From Macrophomina tecta (lineage: Eukaryota > Ascomycota > Dothideomycetes > Botryosphaeriales > Botryosphaeriaceae): a stretch of DNA of 64,000 nucleotides. Position numbers and translations under genes: made by a program. This document shows, piece by piece, positions 11,194 to 23,053 of this stretch. The notes under the pieces were generated by a model. The model searched no databases. It saw only the letters and a program-made list of their open reading frames with translations, and had not been told where the DNA came from. The stretch spans positions 3,844,001-3,908,000 of the forward strand of contig JAKSGN010000005.1 of NCBI GenBank assembly GCA_024180945.1, written 5' to 3'. The first letter of the stretch is position 1, and the number at the start of each line of letters is the position of its first letter.

Positions 11194-12419
11194 GTTGAAC
11201 GAACTCTGATGCCAGAAGAAAAACGTTGAAAGGGTGAGTGAAAGAAAGACTCGAAGAGGGACGCTTTGATAGCGATGGGCAGCGCGCGGCTTTGATTCTT
11301 ATTAAAATCGCTCTAGCGCGCGCAACCGGAGCATCAAACATCAACAAGACACCGCGAAACGCAGCGCCATCAATGCTCGGAAGTTAATGCCCCAAACGCA
11401 CGCGCAATCGTAGGTTCTGCTTCGCGCAAATTGGTCCCGCCAAGAAGCCGAACTGCCCGATGGCTGCGTGCTGTCTCTTGGTATCTCCTCTTGGCGCGCT
11501 GGAGCCCAGTACTTCCTGACTCTTCACCAAGACCTGCGGCTATGAATCCACGTATATGATCACAGCCACCCGCGAAGCTTTTCCCCTCGAAGATTTCTCG
11601 GGGCCGCGTCGGAACGCCGTGTGTCCGGATAAGGAAATGGAGGTGCAAAGGGGCTGTTTTGCCCAAGGGACGCAATGGAAACGAGAAGCCGGTCGTCGAG
11701 GCTAGAGAGAGGGTTGCCTCGACTTTGATGGACTCGGAAACTGTCGGAAGGGACGAGCGCCGATTCTTCCCCCAGGTTTTCCTGGGGCCCCATATCTTCT
11801 CCGGAATCTGTTGACGCTGAGACGAAGGGCTGTACCCACATGGCGCCTTGCATTTCCCTTAATCTTCGTGTCTCCGAAACTTTGATAACCCCCCCCCCCC
11901 CCCTTTCAGCGATTGATTGCCCATAACCAATCAATGGAGCCGGTGATGTGAACATGTGAAATCTAGGCGGCCATGACCGAAAGGCCTTGAAGCAAAGAAA
12001 ATATATGCACTGGCGATGACGTGGACCCAGAGATCCAAGAAGGATGGCTCGCCAACCCGCAGCCTATCATGCCCCAAAAGGGAGAAAGGGATCGAACGTC
12101 CAATTCTCTTGGTCGAAAAGAAGTAGGAAGATGAGAAGAACACAGCCCGAAAAGAAATCGCCTTAACCTTGCTAGTGCACGAAAACCAAAAGGAGCATAC
12201 CTGAATCGTGAACACACGTCGATGAGCAGTCTCGAAATGTTCTCCGCACGATCGAGTGGCTCATTCGGCCAGAGCAGGCAGAGCCAAGACCTTCAAAGCC
12301 CGTCGCAAACACCCAAAAAAAGAACCAAGGCGACTTACCAGCCTCAATTTGCGCAGATCTGAGCGACAATGCCTCCGAACCTAAGCGACAACACAGCTCT
12401 CCGCTCGTCCCTTTCTCGT
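11194..12419. other. Intergenic with C homopolymer
   Basis: No gene supported. It contains a 15-base C run at 11889-11903. Open frames at 11560-11955 and 11931-12217 on the minus strand look like chance frames with no domain. Confidence 0.5.
11889..11903. repeat. Poly-C run (15)
   Basis: An uninterrupted run of 15 C bases, a candidate site for length error or polymorphism. Confidence 0.8.
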
Positions 12420-13283
12420 TCAATGCAACAACAGAAATTCCGTCGGCACATGCTCAAGCATGACGTCCTCACCCTCGCCCTCGACCCCGATGCCTGTCTT
12501 CAGCGCATTCAGCGCGCCCGAGAGCCTCCTCAGATCACTCACCTGCCTCAGCAGCGCCTGCTGGACGGGCGCGTTGCTCGCGGTCGGGAACTCGGTGCGG
12601 ATCCAGTCCTCCAGACCCTCGAAGGCCTCGAGCCGCACTCGCACCGTGTGCCTGCTGCCCCGGAACCAGCGCTTGGTGAACAGCCGCTCGAGCGCGCGCG
12701 GGAACTTGTCGTCGAACTGGTACGTCCCGACGACGCTCGGCACGAGCACGATCGTCAGCGTAACGTCCGGCAGACCATGCGCGTCGAAGGCATCGAACAG
12801 CGCTGAAATGTGCTCCAGCGGGCGCAGCTCGACGACGGTAACGTCCCTCAGGAGAGCCCTCTGGGCGGGGCTGCGGACGCGGGCGAGGAAGGAGTTGACG
12901 CGGTCGCACAGCGGCTTGGTGATGGCGTCGCGGGCCGGGTCGCTGGGGTGCTCTTCGCTGTACTCGGTGTCCCAGCGATTGAAGTACTTGCGGTAGTTGG
13001 GCCGCGCGATGCGCCGGCTTGCAAGGTTGTCGAAGATGATGGTGTTGTGCGCGAAGGCAAAGTCGACCGTCTCCGCGCGCGCCTGCCGACACGTGCGCCG
13101 CAGCGCCCAGAAGTCCGGCCAGCTGCTGCCCAGCAGCCGCGCCGTCCCGTACTCGTATCGCAGGCCGACCGGGTCCGTGAAGACGTGCGCGTAGACTTCA
13201 TCTCGGAGTTCGCGTGGAAGCCAGAAGAACGGGGATGGTTGTGTGACGGCGGCGGCGGCGGTGGAGGTGTCGGATGGGTCCAT
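12420..13283 (-). CDS. 2EXR/F-box-like fungal protein
   Basis: A single-exon protein of 287 residues. Near the N-terminus it has FFWLPRELRDEVYAHVF (residues about 19-35), the core of the F-box-like or 2EXR motif common in filamentous fungi. This is followed by an ALRRTCRQARAET helix (about 61-73), typical of that family, where a residue pair leads into a leucine-rich region. The remainder alternates helices and hydrophobic strands (DVTLTIVLVPSVVGTY) without further recognisable domains. These proteins are often presumed to be adaptors, but the function of this one is unknown. Neighbours give no hint. Confidence 0.75.
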   Translation of the reverse strand: MDPSDTSTAAAAVTQPSPFFWLPRELRDEVYAHVFTDPVGLRYEYGTARLLGSSWPDFWALRRTCRQARAETVDFAFAHNTIIFDNLASRRIARPNYRKYFNRWDTEYSEEHPSDPARDAITKPLCDRVNSFLARVRSPAQRALLRDVTVVELRPLEHISALFDAFDAHGLPDVTLTIVLVPSVVGTYQFDDKFPRALERLFTKRWFRGSRHTVRVRLEAFEGLEDWIRTEFPTASNAPVQQALLRQVSDLRRLSGALNALKTGIGVEGEGEDVMLEHVPTEFLLLH

Positions 13284-13950
13284 GGCAGCAACAAATTTGC
13301 TGCGTCTCTCGGTATCACAACCCTCTTCGCATGCTTATGCTCTAGTCGTCTAAGGGGCGTCCTCCGTTAAAGAATAGGTCTATAATGTTAGATTGAGGTG
13401 GCGTCGACTGATGGAAATGTAGGTCTGGAGTCGGCCTATGCCTACACGGTAAAGTCTTAAGTCATCTGACAAGCAGCCGCATCCGGCATGGCGCTTGGAA
13501 TGCGAGAATCTTCGGGTCTCAACCCTGGCGTTTGGCTCCGGTACGGAAGCGGCTCTTGGAATCTTATTCTAACGACAGATGACAGTGTGCGTATGCGCTG
13601 TTGCAGTGCAAGGCCGATGTTCTATTTACTTATGGCTTGTTCGGGGCTGATTACGTAACCACAAATGCCGACCGGTACCCCTCTTTGGGCCGGTATTCGT
13701 GGCTCCGTCTATCATTGCGCGGGTCATAGTGATGATTCACATCCCAATTTGCCTAGTGTTCCTATGGACTGCGTGCTGCTGCTGAACTCGACGCCGCTGT
13801 TCCAGCCGTAGGCGCTGAATGCGTGGGCCGGAATGTTCTGCTGGGCTTGGAGCCTCCTCGAGGTCCTGTCCTCCGTGATTCCGATGGTGCGACCAGCACC
13901 CAGATCTGCGATGGTTCCTGTGTACCTGAAGCGTATAACCTCCTCCCTTT
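13284..13950. other. Intergenic
   Basis: No supported feature. This is the promoter side of the 2EXR-like gene and the 3' side of the next minus-strand gene. Confidence 0.45.
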
Positions 13951-15090
13951 CTAGCGTGCTTCTCGTCCGGTAACGTCCAAACCGGGAATTCCATCCAGCC
14001 CACCAATCTCAGCAACGAATTTCTCGAAATCCACGCCCTGCCTCTCAAACAGCTCCTTCGCCTTCACCACCGCGCTCTGCTGACGTTCCGGCGTGAACCC
14101 TCCCGGCTGGCTGCTCTCATACTGGATGAGCTCAATCCACCGGAAGAACAAGTTCTCCTTGCCCATTGCCGTGAGCCGGTCCTTGAACGCCACAATCTTC
14201 TGCCTGCCCTCTGCCTCCGCACCTTCTCCGTCCAACCTGTGCACCTCCCAGACGCACCAACCAACCTCATCCCCGGGGTAGATCCAAACGCTCTTCTCAA
14301 ACCTCTCCTCCTTCACCTCTCCCTTCTCCAGCAACCCATGCGCCAGGATCATCGCTTCAAAATCCAGATCCCAATTTGCATCCACCATCAAACTCCCCGT
14401 TTTCTCCCTGACATACCGCCTCTCAATCGCCGGCAGCACCTTCTGCCTAAACACCATACTATCTTCGCCTGCACCCTCTCCCTCCTCCCCCAGCACCTCC
14501 TTCGCGCCCCACCCCCTACTGACCCTGACCACCACCTCCCTCTCCCTAAACCCGACCCTCCACCTCCACGCACACGGATCCCCCCTCCCCGCCCCGTCCG
14601 CATCCACGAGCCCGAAAAACATTGCCGGCCACGACCCCACCACCACAAAAATCACATAATCGACCGCGAATAGGCCTGCCCTGCGCAGCGCCACCCCAGC
14701 CAACTCGCCCCACGTCGCGCTCTCCCTCTCCACGCTGTACTCGTTCTTGTTGCCCAGCGCCGCGAGGAGCAGCGCCCAGTACGTCGGCCACGCAGCCCAG
14801 GCCCGCCACGCGAGGAGGCAGACGATCGCGGTGTTGAGCACGACGGGTATCAGGAAGATGCGCTTCTTCCAGTCGACCGGGTGCGTGTCGATGTGTGTGA
14901 TGTAGAGCTTGTCCGGGTCGAGCGTCGCGAGGAAGGCGGTGTTGTCGAGATCGGCAGCGCGAGAGAAGGGCGGAGGCGGGTCGACGACTGGCTTAGATCT
15001 CTTGTTCTTTAACGAGCTGGAGGAGGAGGAGGAGGAGGAGGAAGGAGAAGAAGAGGCGTTGCCGACTCGTTTCGCGGTTTTGCGGGCCAT
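13951..15090 (-). CDS. Conserved membrane protein, unknown function
   Basis: A single-exon gene. I prefer the ATG at 15090 (379 residues, starting MARKTAKRVG) over an in-frame ATG at 15165, because the extra 25 residues look like translated leader. The N-terminus is basic and Ser-rich, with a run of about ten Ser encoded by a trinucleotide repeat. It is followed by LYITHIDTHPVDWKKRIF, a hydrophobic helix (about residues 85-110), a second one near 120-135 and a third (YVIFVVVGSWPAMFFG, about 160-178). The C-terminal half is soluble and ends in a helical segment (VKAKELFERQGVDFEKFVAE). The layout suggests a membrane-anchored protein with a large soluble domain, likely conserved in Pezizomycotina. 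No catalytic motif is seen. Confidence 0.72.
   Translation of the reverse strand: MARKTAKRVGNASSSPSSSSSSSSSSLKNKRSKPVVDPPPPFSRAADLDNTAFLATLDPDKLYITHIDTHPVDWKKRIFLIPVVLNTAIVCLLAWRAWAAWPTYWALLLAALGNKNEYSVERESATWGELAGVALRRAGLFAVDYVIFVVVGSWPAMFFGLVDADGAGRGDPCAWRWRVGFREREVVVRVSRGWGAKEVLGEEGEGAGEDSMVFRQKVLPAIERRYVREKTGSLMVDANWDLDFEAMILAHGLLEKGEVKEERFEKSVWIYPGDEVGWCVWEVHRLDGEGAEAEGRQKIVAFKDRLTAMGKENLFFRWIELIQYESSQPGGFTPERQQSAVVKAKELFERQGVDFEKFVAEIGGLDGIPGLDVTGREAR
15024..15042. repeat. GAG trinucleotide repeat (Ser run)
   Basis: A GAG-type trinucleotide tract that encodes the Ser run of the membrane protein on the minus strand. Confidence 0.6.
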
Positions 15091-15165
15091 TGGCGTGGCG
15101 TCGTGTGTGTGGGGGAGAGGGATTTGCTTTCGTTTCAATGGGCCCGGAAGAAGAGGAATCGGCAA

Positions 15166-16150
15166 ACGAATGAAGGCAGGTGCAGTGTGAGGTGAAACTC
15201 CGGCGAGACCCGTTTTTGGTAGCGGTGGTGGACGTTTGTTGGTTGTGTAGGATCGGGGGAAGAGGGAAAGAACAGGACGCGTGGGAAAGTTGTCCCTGGA
15301 TGACGGAGTTAAGGGGCTTTCTCCGATGACGCGGACCCACCCACCAGGATCTCCTCATGGATGCAGCTTCTTATGAAGGCGACCTCCTAGCATTGCCGAT
15401 TTGATCATGGGTAGTTTGAGCGTGCATCAAAGCATCGACCTCATAATCTTCCTGGATGCTGCCATCCAAAGTGATTCTGTACTCCACTTACGTGAACCAT
15501 CGTCCCGGATTCAAATGTGTTCGGGACCTATAATGGCACGCGATCACCTGCCGCTATTGACGACTAGCCACTGCTCCCTTATCTAAAATAGTCCAGGGTC
15601 TCCAAAGGCGCGGCATCACTAAGCAGAATACAACCATAACATCCTTGTTCAACAGCATGCAATTGCATCCAGATATCGCTCTACCGGATGAAGCGACTAT
15701 CCTGAGCTTTGATCGGTTTGAAGCAACACAAACAAACAATCCAGTAAAACAACCCTTCCCGTCGAAAGTGAGTTCCCCTTAACCCCTCCTTTTGTGAATG
15801 AGAGAAAGCAGGTTCAACACCAAGGAAGAAGAGAAAAGAGCAGAATGAAGAAACCCCCGCAGAAAACAGCTCGAGAAAGGAAATCGAACCTTTTGAAGAG
15901 AGCCGAGTTGTAGATAATACAGAACCCTCCCACCCTAAGATTGTATGATCCATGCCGTGCGGGAAAAAAAACTTCATCATCTCAATACGCAACTTTCATG
16001 TCCATTCGGAAGGCAAGGAAAATGAGAAAACCGATGTGACAACCCGATCCCCCTTGAATAAGCAACCCAGTTGGTTCCAGTTATCCACACTTTGCGTGTC
16101 CATGAGCGGTAAGCTTTTCCGAAACCGGGTGATCCTCGAACGCCATTTGT
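15166..16150. other. Intergenic, DEF1 3' side
   Basis: No separate gene supported. The 300-600 bases next to 16151 are probably the DEF1 3' untranslated region. No clear polyadenylation signal stands out. Confidence 0.45.
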
Positions 16151-19100
16151 TTAATGACCATAGTTGCCGCCCCAACCGCCTCCACGCCCATAACTGCCGT
16201 AGCTGCCAAATCCTGCGCCATATCCTCCGTAACCACCTCCGTGGCTCTGTCCGGCTTGGTGCCCTCCAAGCCCACCCAATCCATATTGAGATCCCGGGTA
16301 CCCACCAAAGCCCTGCTGGTGTGACTGTGGCGGCGGAAGAGCCGACTGACCTCCCTGACCAACCGAGTTGGTGGCCGAGCCGGGACGACCGGGCTGTCCA
16401 ATCGAAGAGGGGCTTGGTCCGCTGCCAGCCTTCTCTCCAAACGGCTTCAGCGCATCGTCAGCGCCAGCCTGCGAACCTGATTGCTGCTGACCATAGGGCT
16501 GGTTCTGACCAGGGAAAACACCCTGGTTACGAGCAAATACATCAGGCATGCCGCCGAAGGCACCGCTGCTAGCAGTGTGCTGTTGAGTTTGCGAGGGCTG
16601 CGTCGAGCTGGCACGGTAGTCGCCAAGACCGCCGCCCAAAGTGCTGTCGCGTCCATGCATCGAAGATGCACCGAATCCACCAACGTTTGCCGGAGAAGAG
16701 CTGTGAGCATCGTAGGTAGTCTGAGGAGACATACCATAGGCGTGGTGGGGCTGTCCATACATGTTCTTGCCGAAAGGAGCGCCGTAGCCTTGACCGCCAT
16801 AGGCGCCGCCAAACTGGTTCATGTAGGCGTTGTAGTACGGGCTGTTGTAGTAAGGGTGGCTGCCGTAGGGGAAACCGCTGTGGCCAGTCTGCCCGTGGGG
16901 CTGATGCATGTGCTGAGACTGGGCTGCGGGGTGGTGCTGAGCAGCCATCGTAGGAGCCGGCGTGTTGTGGCCGCTGTTTTGAGCATCGCCGTAACGGCTC
17001 TGGGTCTGGGAAGACATGTTAGGCACTAGTTGAGACATAGATGGCAAAGAAATATTGTGTAGCGAGTCTGGGAACGTGCTTTTCTGAACAGGCTTGTTGC
17101 TGGCCAGAAACCGGTCCCTGGGCCATTTACTAGTCTGATATTCCGATAATCCAGGAGGATCATGACTTGCAATGTTCCAGGGACGTCGAGCATGCGTGTT
17201 GTAGGGATGTGTTGGGGTAATATTGCCTACCTGTTGCGATTGGCTGGTGGGGAAAGCAGAATCACCGGCTGTAGGACCAAAACCGCTGCCGGTTCTCTGT
17301 TCCTGCGCACTGGCTTCCTGCTGTTGGTTTCCACCAGCTTGTTGTCCATATCCAGCGCCATAGTAGTTCTGGTATGCGGTTCTCTGCTGATCAGCAGTGT
17401 AATAGGAGGAGTAGTCGTTGGGAGCGGATGAGAAGCCTCCGAGGGAAGATTGAGCCTGAGGTTGTGGAATGTTTTGCGGCTGGGTCTGGCTTGGGAAACT
17501 GTCGAACTGGCTGGGTTGCGAGGCAGGGGCGCCAAACGGATCGTAAGGCTTCTGGGCTTGAGCGGCGGGCTCTGACTGCACGTTGGTTTGTCCATAGCGA
17601 CCAAATTGGCTGTATGGTTGAGCGGCTTGACCCCCGATGGCAGGGGACTGCTGCTGGGGCTGCTGGTTCACTGGAGGGAGGCCGGGTGCCTGCTTTGGAG
17701 TCGGAACGTGCTCCTGGGGCTGCGATTCGCTTGGAACAGCGGGTTGACGTGAGGCAGGAGGAAGAGAGGTCCTTGGCTGCTGAGTAGGAGAATGCTGAGG
17801 AGGCTGTGTGCGCGTCTCTGCCTCTTCACGATCCTCGTCGACATCAAGTGCAGCATCCCCGTTCAAACCAAGGCTGCCAAACTGCACAGCCGCACGATCC
17901 ACAGCATGGTTGCCGGGCATAACAACCGCCTCTTGTTGTTCCAAAACCTTCCTCTGGTAGCTCGAGCTTCTGCCCTGCGGGGCAGTGGCCTTCTGTGCCG
18001 TGGTAGCAAATCCTCCAACAGCGGGACGGGCCGCAGGGGTGCGCTGGGGTCCGGTCAAGGGCGTAGCAACACTAACTACGCTGCCGCTGGCGACAGTACT
18101 AGCTGCAGTGCCGGTAGGCGGAGGCTCTGCGACATCAGGCAAGGTCTCGACATTTTCTTTGGTGAGTTCGTCCTTAGACGGGGTGATCTGGGTGGAGGGG
18201 ACTTCGGGTACTTCGGGCGTGACGACAGGAGGCTCAGCAGCTGGGGCGGGCTTCTCCTCAACGGGTGCTTCGTCGGTGACAGGTGGAATCGGTAGTTCTT
18301 CAGCCTGGACTGCTGATTCAACCTCTTTGGTGGGTTCGGGAACGGCAGCTGGTACAGGGGCGGCGGGTTCTGGAGGCGGGGCAGCGGCAGCGGGCTTGGG
18401 AGGCGCAGGAGCGGGCTTCGGCTTTGCAAACATCTGAGCCCATGTCTTCTTCGGGGGTTCCTGGGGGGCAGCAGGCTTCTTGGGGGCGTCAGCTGGGGTG
18501 GCCGGGTTAGAGTCGGCAGTGATGTCCTTCCATAGGCCATCTGCAGCGCCGTCGCCTGATTCCGCAGGCGCAGGCGTATCCCATGCATTGTTCGCGTCGG
18601 CCGTCGTCGCAGCGGTGTCCCAGGCAGAGGATTCGGTCGTGGGGACAGAAACGCCGGCACCAGAGCGCGAGCCGTTCGCCGCATGCGCTCCACCGCGACT
18701 GCCCCGGAAACCGCCTCTGCCACGCTCATTTCCACGTCCGCGACCACCACGGGAGCTCTCAAAGCGGCCCCTGCCGCGAGACGAGGTCGATGCCGCAGCT
18801 GGGTCGGTGCTGGCGGCCGAGGTGTCCTTCACCTTGGAGCGCGCGCGGTCGTTCTTCTTGGGGACTTCAGCAAACTGGGAGACCTGTCCTGTAGGCGTAG
18901 TCATGTTAACACGGCGCGCCAGAGCGCATGCAAGCGGGCCAAGGGGGACAACCTTCTAAGATCTTCTCGCTGGCCACGTTGAGGTCGCCATCGCTCTCGT
19001 GCAGAGCCAGCACCAGGTCGAGGTCGGTCCAGTCGGGGAACGTCTCCTTGATGGTCGCCAATTGGGTGGCGTACTGCTGCTTCAGCTGGCCAAGCTCGCC

Positions 19101-19241
19101 CTCGTCGGCAGAAGCGTCGCTCTTGTGGTCGCCGTTGGTCTGCTTGGTGGATCTGGGGCCGCGGGAGCTGAAGCCACCGCGACCGCCGCGGGCAGAGCTC
19201 CTGCCGCGAGGAGCTGAAGGCCGTGATTGCACTTCAGACAT
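16151..19241 (-). CDS. DEF1: RNA polymerase II degradation factor Def1
   Basis: Two exons (19241-18953 and 18888-16151) give 1008 residues. Exon 1 encodes an Arg/Gly-rich start and a CUE ubiquitin-binding domain at about 55-97, with TFPDWTDLDLVLALHESDGD carrying the conserved Phe-Pro and the helix after it. The intron (GTTGTC...TACAG) joins Gly-97 to a linker containing KKNDRARSKVK, found after the CUE domain in Def1 proteins. The rest is low complexity: an RGG-rich patch, a long Pro/Ala-rich middle, and a Gln/Pro/Gly/Tyr-rich C-terminal half ending in a Gly-Tyr-rich tail. Def1 recruits the Elongin-Cullin ligase to stalled RNA polymerase II, and its proteasome-clipped N-terminal form enters the nucleus. 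That role is known from yeast and inferred here. The donor is a weak GTTGTC, but the frame joins exactly. Confidence 0.88.
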
Positions 19242-20651
19242 TATGATGGAGGGGGTGTGGGGGCCTTCAAGGCTGGGGGGTGGGTTGGACGTCGATGGAG
19301 GATCAGGGCCGCGAGGGCTGGTGTCGGTCGACGCGATGACGACGGGGCGGGTCAGAGCGTGTGCCTGTCGCGGCGGGGGTGAGGAGAGGTGCAGGCCGAC
19401 GAGGCGAGCTGAGGGAGGGGAGGCAGTGCGAGGATCAAGTGTGGGCCGGGCAGCTCTGCAACTCGAGCATGGAGCGGGGGGGAGGGAGTTGGATAGTAGT
19501 TTGCGCAGGTGGACTCAGGTTTGAGAGAGAGCGCAGCAGCTTGGGCGCTGCGGCTGCCGTAACATACGCGCATTGTGTTACATGGGCCCACCTAGGCCCA
19601 GTTCGCATGCAAGCGCGCCCACACTGCGCACCTGGCCGCTAAAATTCAGTTCAAAACGCGCCCGTAACCAGCGTAGTCAGCGGCGCTGTGTAACGACGGC
19701 CGCAAGCGGCCAAACCTCGGTGCGCTATTGCATCCCGCTCCGTTCTTGTGCGCGCCTCTCTCGCCCTTCGTCCCGACCACGCCGTACACCTGACGCCCAC
19801 CAATCGCCACCCGTCTTCCCCTGGCGACCCCAGCCCTCCACCAATCCCGTCTCTCGCTCGCCTGAGGGAAGCCACTGCAGACATTTTCGCTCGCAACAGT
19901 TGACTTTACTCTACGAGCACCCGCGGCTGGCCCTCCGGTACGGTTACGTCAGAGCCAACTGCCTTGCCCACCTGCAGCTGTGACGGCCCGCTCGTCACCA
20001 TTCCAGACTATTTAGCCTCTTCCTCTTGGCGCACGGTTTCAATGCGCTGCACATGACTGTTCAAAGCTCTTTACCGTCACCACGCCCCGCCATGGTCTCG
20101 AGGGAGTCTCCAGGCTGCCTTGCTGCATGCAACCACTTTCGCAATAACACCATACAAGGCCGATGCCCCCAGGATCGCGACGCCCAACGCAGGCATGCGT
20201 GAGGCTCTTACGTATTCGTGTGGACAGGACCTTCGGACAAGAAGATGGTGCTTCCTTCGCGTTCTCACCCAACTTTGCTGCCGTTGTTTTTGCAAGACTT
20301 TCGACATCGCCCCCATGTGCATTCTTCTCGCAATCGTTCTTGCACCGAATGACTATACATGCTGATTTGCAAGTCGCTTGCCAGGGAAGACTCGCACAAT
20401 CTCATTGCTGTGTATCCTATCGGGCGCGACAACGGCACCTGAAATACCTGCTTTTGGAGAGAATCCATCTCGGACGTTCGATAGAGCCAACTGCTGGCTA
20501 GCGTGGCACCATTAACCTTGCATGAGCGATCGTGAGTGCCGTGGTGAGGGCTTGAATGTGACCAAGCCACTTCACAGCCTGATTCCAGACACAAGCATAA
20601 TAAGCCCACCAAATTCCGGCCTTCCATAGCAGGCGACAAATCTTTCTCACT
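19242..20651. other. Intergenic upstream of DEF1
   Basis: Promoter and 5' leader sequence of DEF1 at the left end. No gene is supported in the rest. Confidence 0.45.
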
Positions 20652-22801
20652 ATGTTGTCAATGCTTGCTGCTGAAATGCCGAATCACCCCCCTCGACTGT
20701 ACCGGTCTCTTGGGCCTCCGCAGATTCGCCTCGATGAACTCGAGCCTGGCGCTTGGGAAGGCCCCGCCGCCTGGTCGCTCCGCACTGATATCCTCCGAAA
20801 CAAGCCCAGATACTCAGCACTATCCTAAGCCTGGGGCTCTCGGAAATTTGTAAGGACTATCACCTTAAGCGGAATAGAGTGGAGGGTGAAAGCCTACCTC
20901 CGTATTACGACGCGTACGCCAGAGCATCCAACCTGTCATTTTGTGGATAGACGCGTTTTGCATCCACCACTCTGACGTCAAAGAGCCTCATGCGCGGCAT
21001 TTTTGCTGGAGCAAAAAGTACCATTATCAAGCTTGGGGAGGTGGAAGATTATCGCATGAACGATGCACCGCCTCGTCGGCCTACAAAACAAGGACGCCCC
21101 GAGAGCGATCCTCCCAAAGGTCCTCGAACGCAGAATGCTCACTTAACCTCTTTCTCATTCAGTCCTCAGGACTCTGGTTTCCTGAAAATTTTTCTCAAAA
21201 CATTGTAAATTATGCGTTGCCGATGGTTCAACCGGATCATGACCGTCCAAGAAATAGTTGAACCTACGACACTCGCCGTCATATATGGATCATCGGCGGC
21301 CCCATGGGATTATTTGTGGCCGCAGCAGAGAATGTTTCTGTTTTCAACCAGCCTTCTTTCACATCAGTATTTCCGCCGGACAACTACCGTGTGCTCTCCT
21401 TGCTTTCCCGAATGATCCTGGATACTGCCGAGATGAGAAGGTTTTGGAGAAACGGCGAGAGGATCGAGTTGCTACTATTACTCCGGCAACGTAGTGGACC
21501 TGGTGCTACCTACGACCGCGACAAAGTCCTCGCTCTCCTTTGGTTGACGAGGGACACATCAGGTATCGCACCAGACTGTTCCGCTGCTGTGTCCAAATAG
21601 TTCAGAAAAATGATGCTTAGCATTATCGATACATCGCAATTCCAATAAGTTATCTCCAGCGATATTGGTCGAAAGAATAGATTTGATCTCCCATCCTGGG
21701 TTCCGGATTGGTCCGCTCTTTATGACGACCTTGACCGCCACAGATCCCAGCACAACGGAATCTACGCACTTATGCGAGGGAGCAAGGTTCGCATCTTGAT
21801 GGATGAGGAAGATGTTTGGACCGGTATCCTGAAACTTATCGGTAACTGCGTACTGGTAAACGCAGAGCATATATCAAAATCTTCGAAATCATTACAATCC
21901 ACAGTCACTCAAACCCCCAGCCGCACATAGTGGAAGATCATTCGAAATGCTTCGCTGATTGGCATGATCAGCCGAGCCGAAATAAATTTCCAGACGCTAT
22001 TGAGCACTTTAATCTCGTAAACCCGCGTAAGGCCCTCGTCTGAGACCCTGAGGCAGGTATTTTTCTGGCCCTAGCGCTGGGTTTGGATAGGGTTTCTTAC
22101 GTTGTTGCCGCTATATACACTGCGGAAGGCTTGGTTACTATCATTTTGAATGGCATGAAGCTGTCCGACGACTACCAAGTTCCAAATAACCCTACTTTCC
22201 TGGAAGCAAATGATCCTGCTCACCTATAAACAATTAGTGCAGGCATCATCTACTACAACACGCCAAAAAAAAAAAAAAAAAAAAAACATCGATGTACTAG
22301 AATGGTGTCAAAGAAAAACCACAAGACGATTAGCTAGTGGCTGTCAAGACCCCTTCGTCACAGAATAGTCGTCTTTTGGAGGCACGATGTAGAAACCTCA
22401 ACAATTCCTCACCATGTATATGCCGAAACAACCCATCACGTAGCAACATACCGGCTGCGATTCTTAAAGACTGAAGGTGGACGTTACATGCTTGGGCTAC
22501 AAGATTAGAGCGTTGGAAGTTGTTTCTATATACTCCCTGGCCTGCAGACACCGGTTTTCGTTGCTGAAGGTAGAATGCTTCTCGTCCGTATTCCAACAGA
22601 TCCCGACATATGAGACGGAGTATGCTATCTGAATTCTTTGGTGATTGTTATCTGGAGGACGGGATGGATGGCTTGTCCATGGAGGTTTGGAATAATTTCT
22701 GGTCAATGGCTCCGGTAAGCTCGGGGAGAGCAATCAAGGCATTGGCACGTGTGGCCAAACTTCATGTCACTTTCGAGTTACGAAACCCTGAACTGCCCTG
22801 A
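20652..22801 (+). pseudogene. Decayed HET-domain (heterokaryon incompatibility) gene
   Basis: A clear but broken HET gene reads along the plus strand in switching frames. From an ATG at 20652 (or 20676) it encodes IRLDELEPGAWEGP and RYSALS, where TAA (20826-20828) stands in place of the Tyr of the usual SYxWG motif, then AWG. Near 20940 a second frame has LWIDAFCIHHSDVKE, then a third has AGAKSTIIKLGEVEDYRMND. Near 21215 is WFNRIMTVQEIVEPTTLAVI, near 21500 TYDRDKVLALLWLTRDTSGI, and near 21689 LPSWVPDWSALYDDL. The C-terminal HET signature follows at about 22450-22680: RLRFLKTEGGRYMLGLQD, a TAG, SVGSCFYILPGLQTP, then a frame change to FFGDCYLEDGMDGLSMEVW. HET proteins trigger cell death when unlike hyphae fuse. 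This copy has several stops and frame changes and cannot encode a full protein. Confidence 0.85.
22265..22286. repeat. Poly-A run (22)
   Basis: An uninterrupted A run inside the decayed HET gene, between the middle and the C-terminal signature. It may mark an insertion remnant, but no retroelement body was recognised. Confidence 0.8.
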
Positions 22802-23053
22802 GAAAGGAGAAGGACCGTCATTCATGAAGTAGCCCGCTTTACATGTCCTCAAGAAGATACTTTCGGTTCCAGTCATGAGATACCGCAACTGGAAGAGGCG
22901 GTGTACGTGCAAAAACTTGCTCCTGAATATCGTAGCCTGTATGAGAAGGCAAGTCCCGCTTATTTTCATCACGAAGAAGCATCTGAATGGAGAGACCGCA
23001 CCAAACAGGGGTATGACAGGTTGCTTCGCCCTGGATATCTTTTCCTTGCATAG
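22802..23053 (+). pseudogene. Open fragment continuing the HET relic frame
   Basis: After the TGA at 22799-22801 the same reading frame stays open for 83 codons to a TAG at 23051-23053 without an ATG start. It encodes a polar, non-repetitive segment including RFTCPQEDTFGSSHEIPQ and APEYRSLYEKASPAYFHHEE. This looks like former coding sequence, either the end of the HET protein or part of another gene. The family is not recognised. Confidence 0.4.

Noticed and set aside
14239..14673. Plus-strand open frame, Pro/His/Leu-rich
   Set aside because: Antisense to the membrane protein gene, with composition explained by the complement of its codons.
16081..18982. Several 100-200 codon frames overlapping DEF1
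   Set aside because: Low-complexity Gln/Gly/Pro coding sequence produces open shadow frames in all phases.
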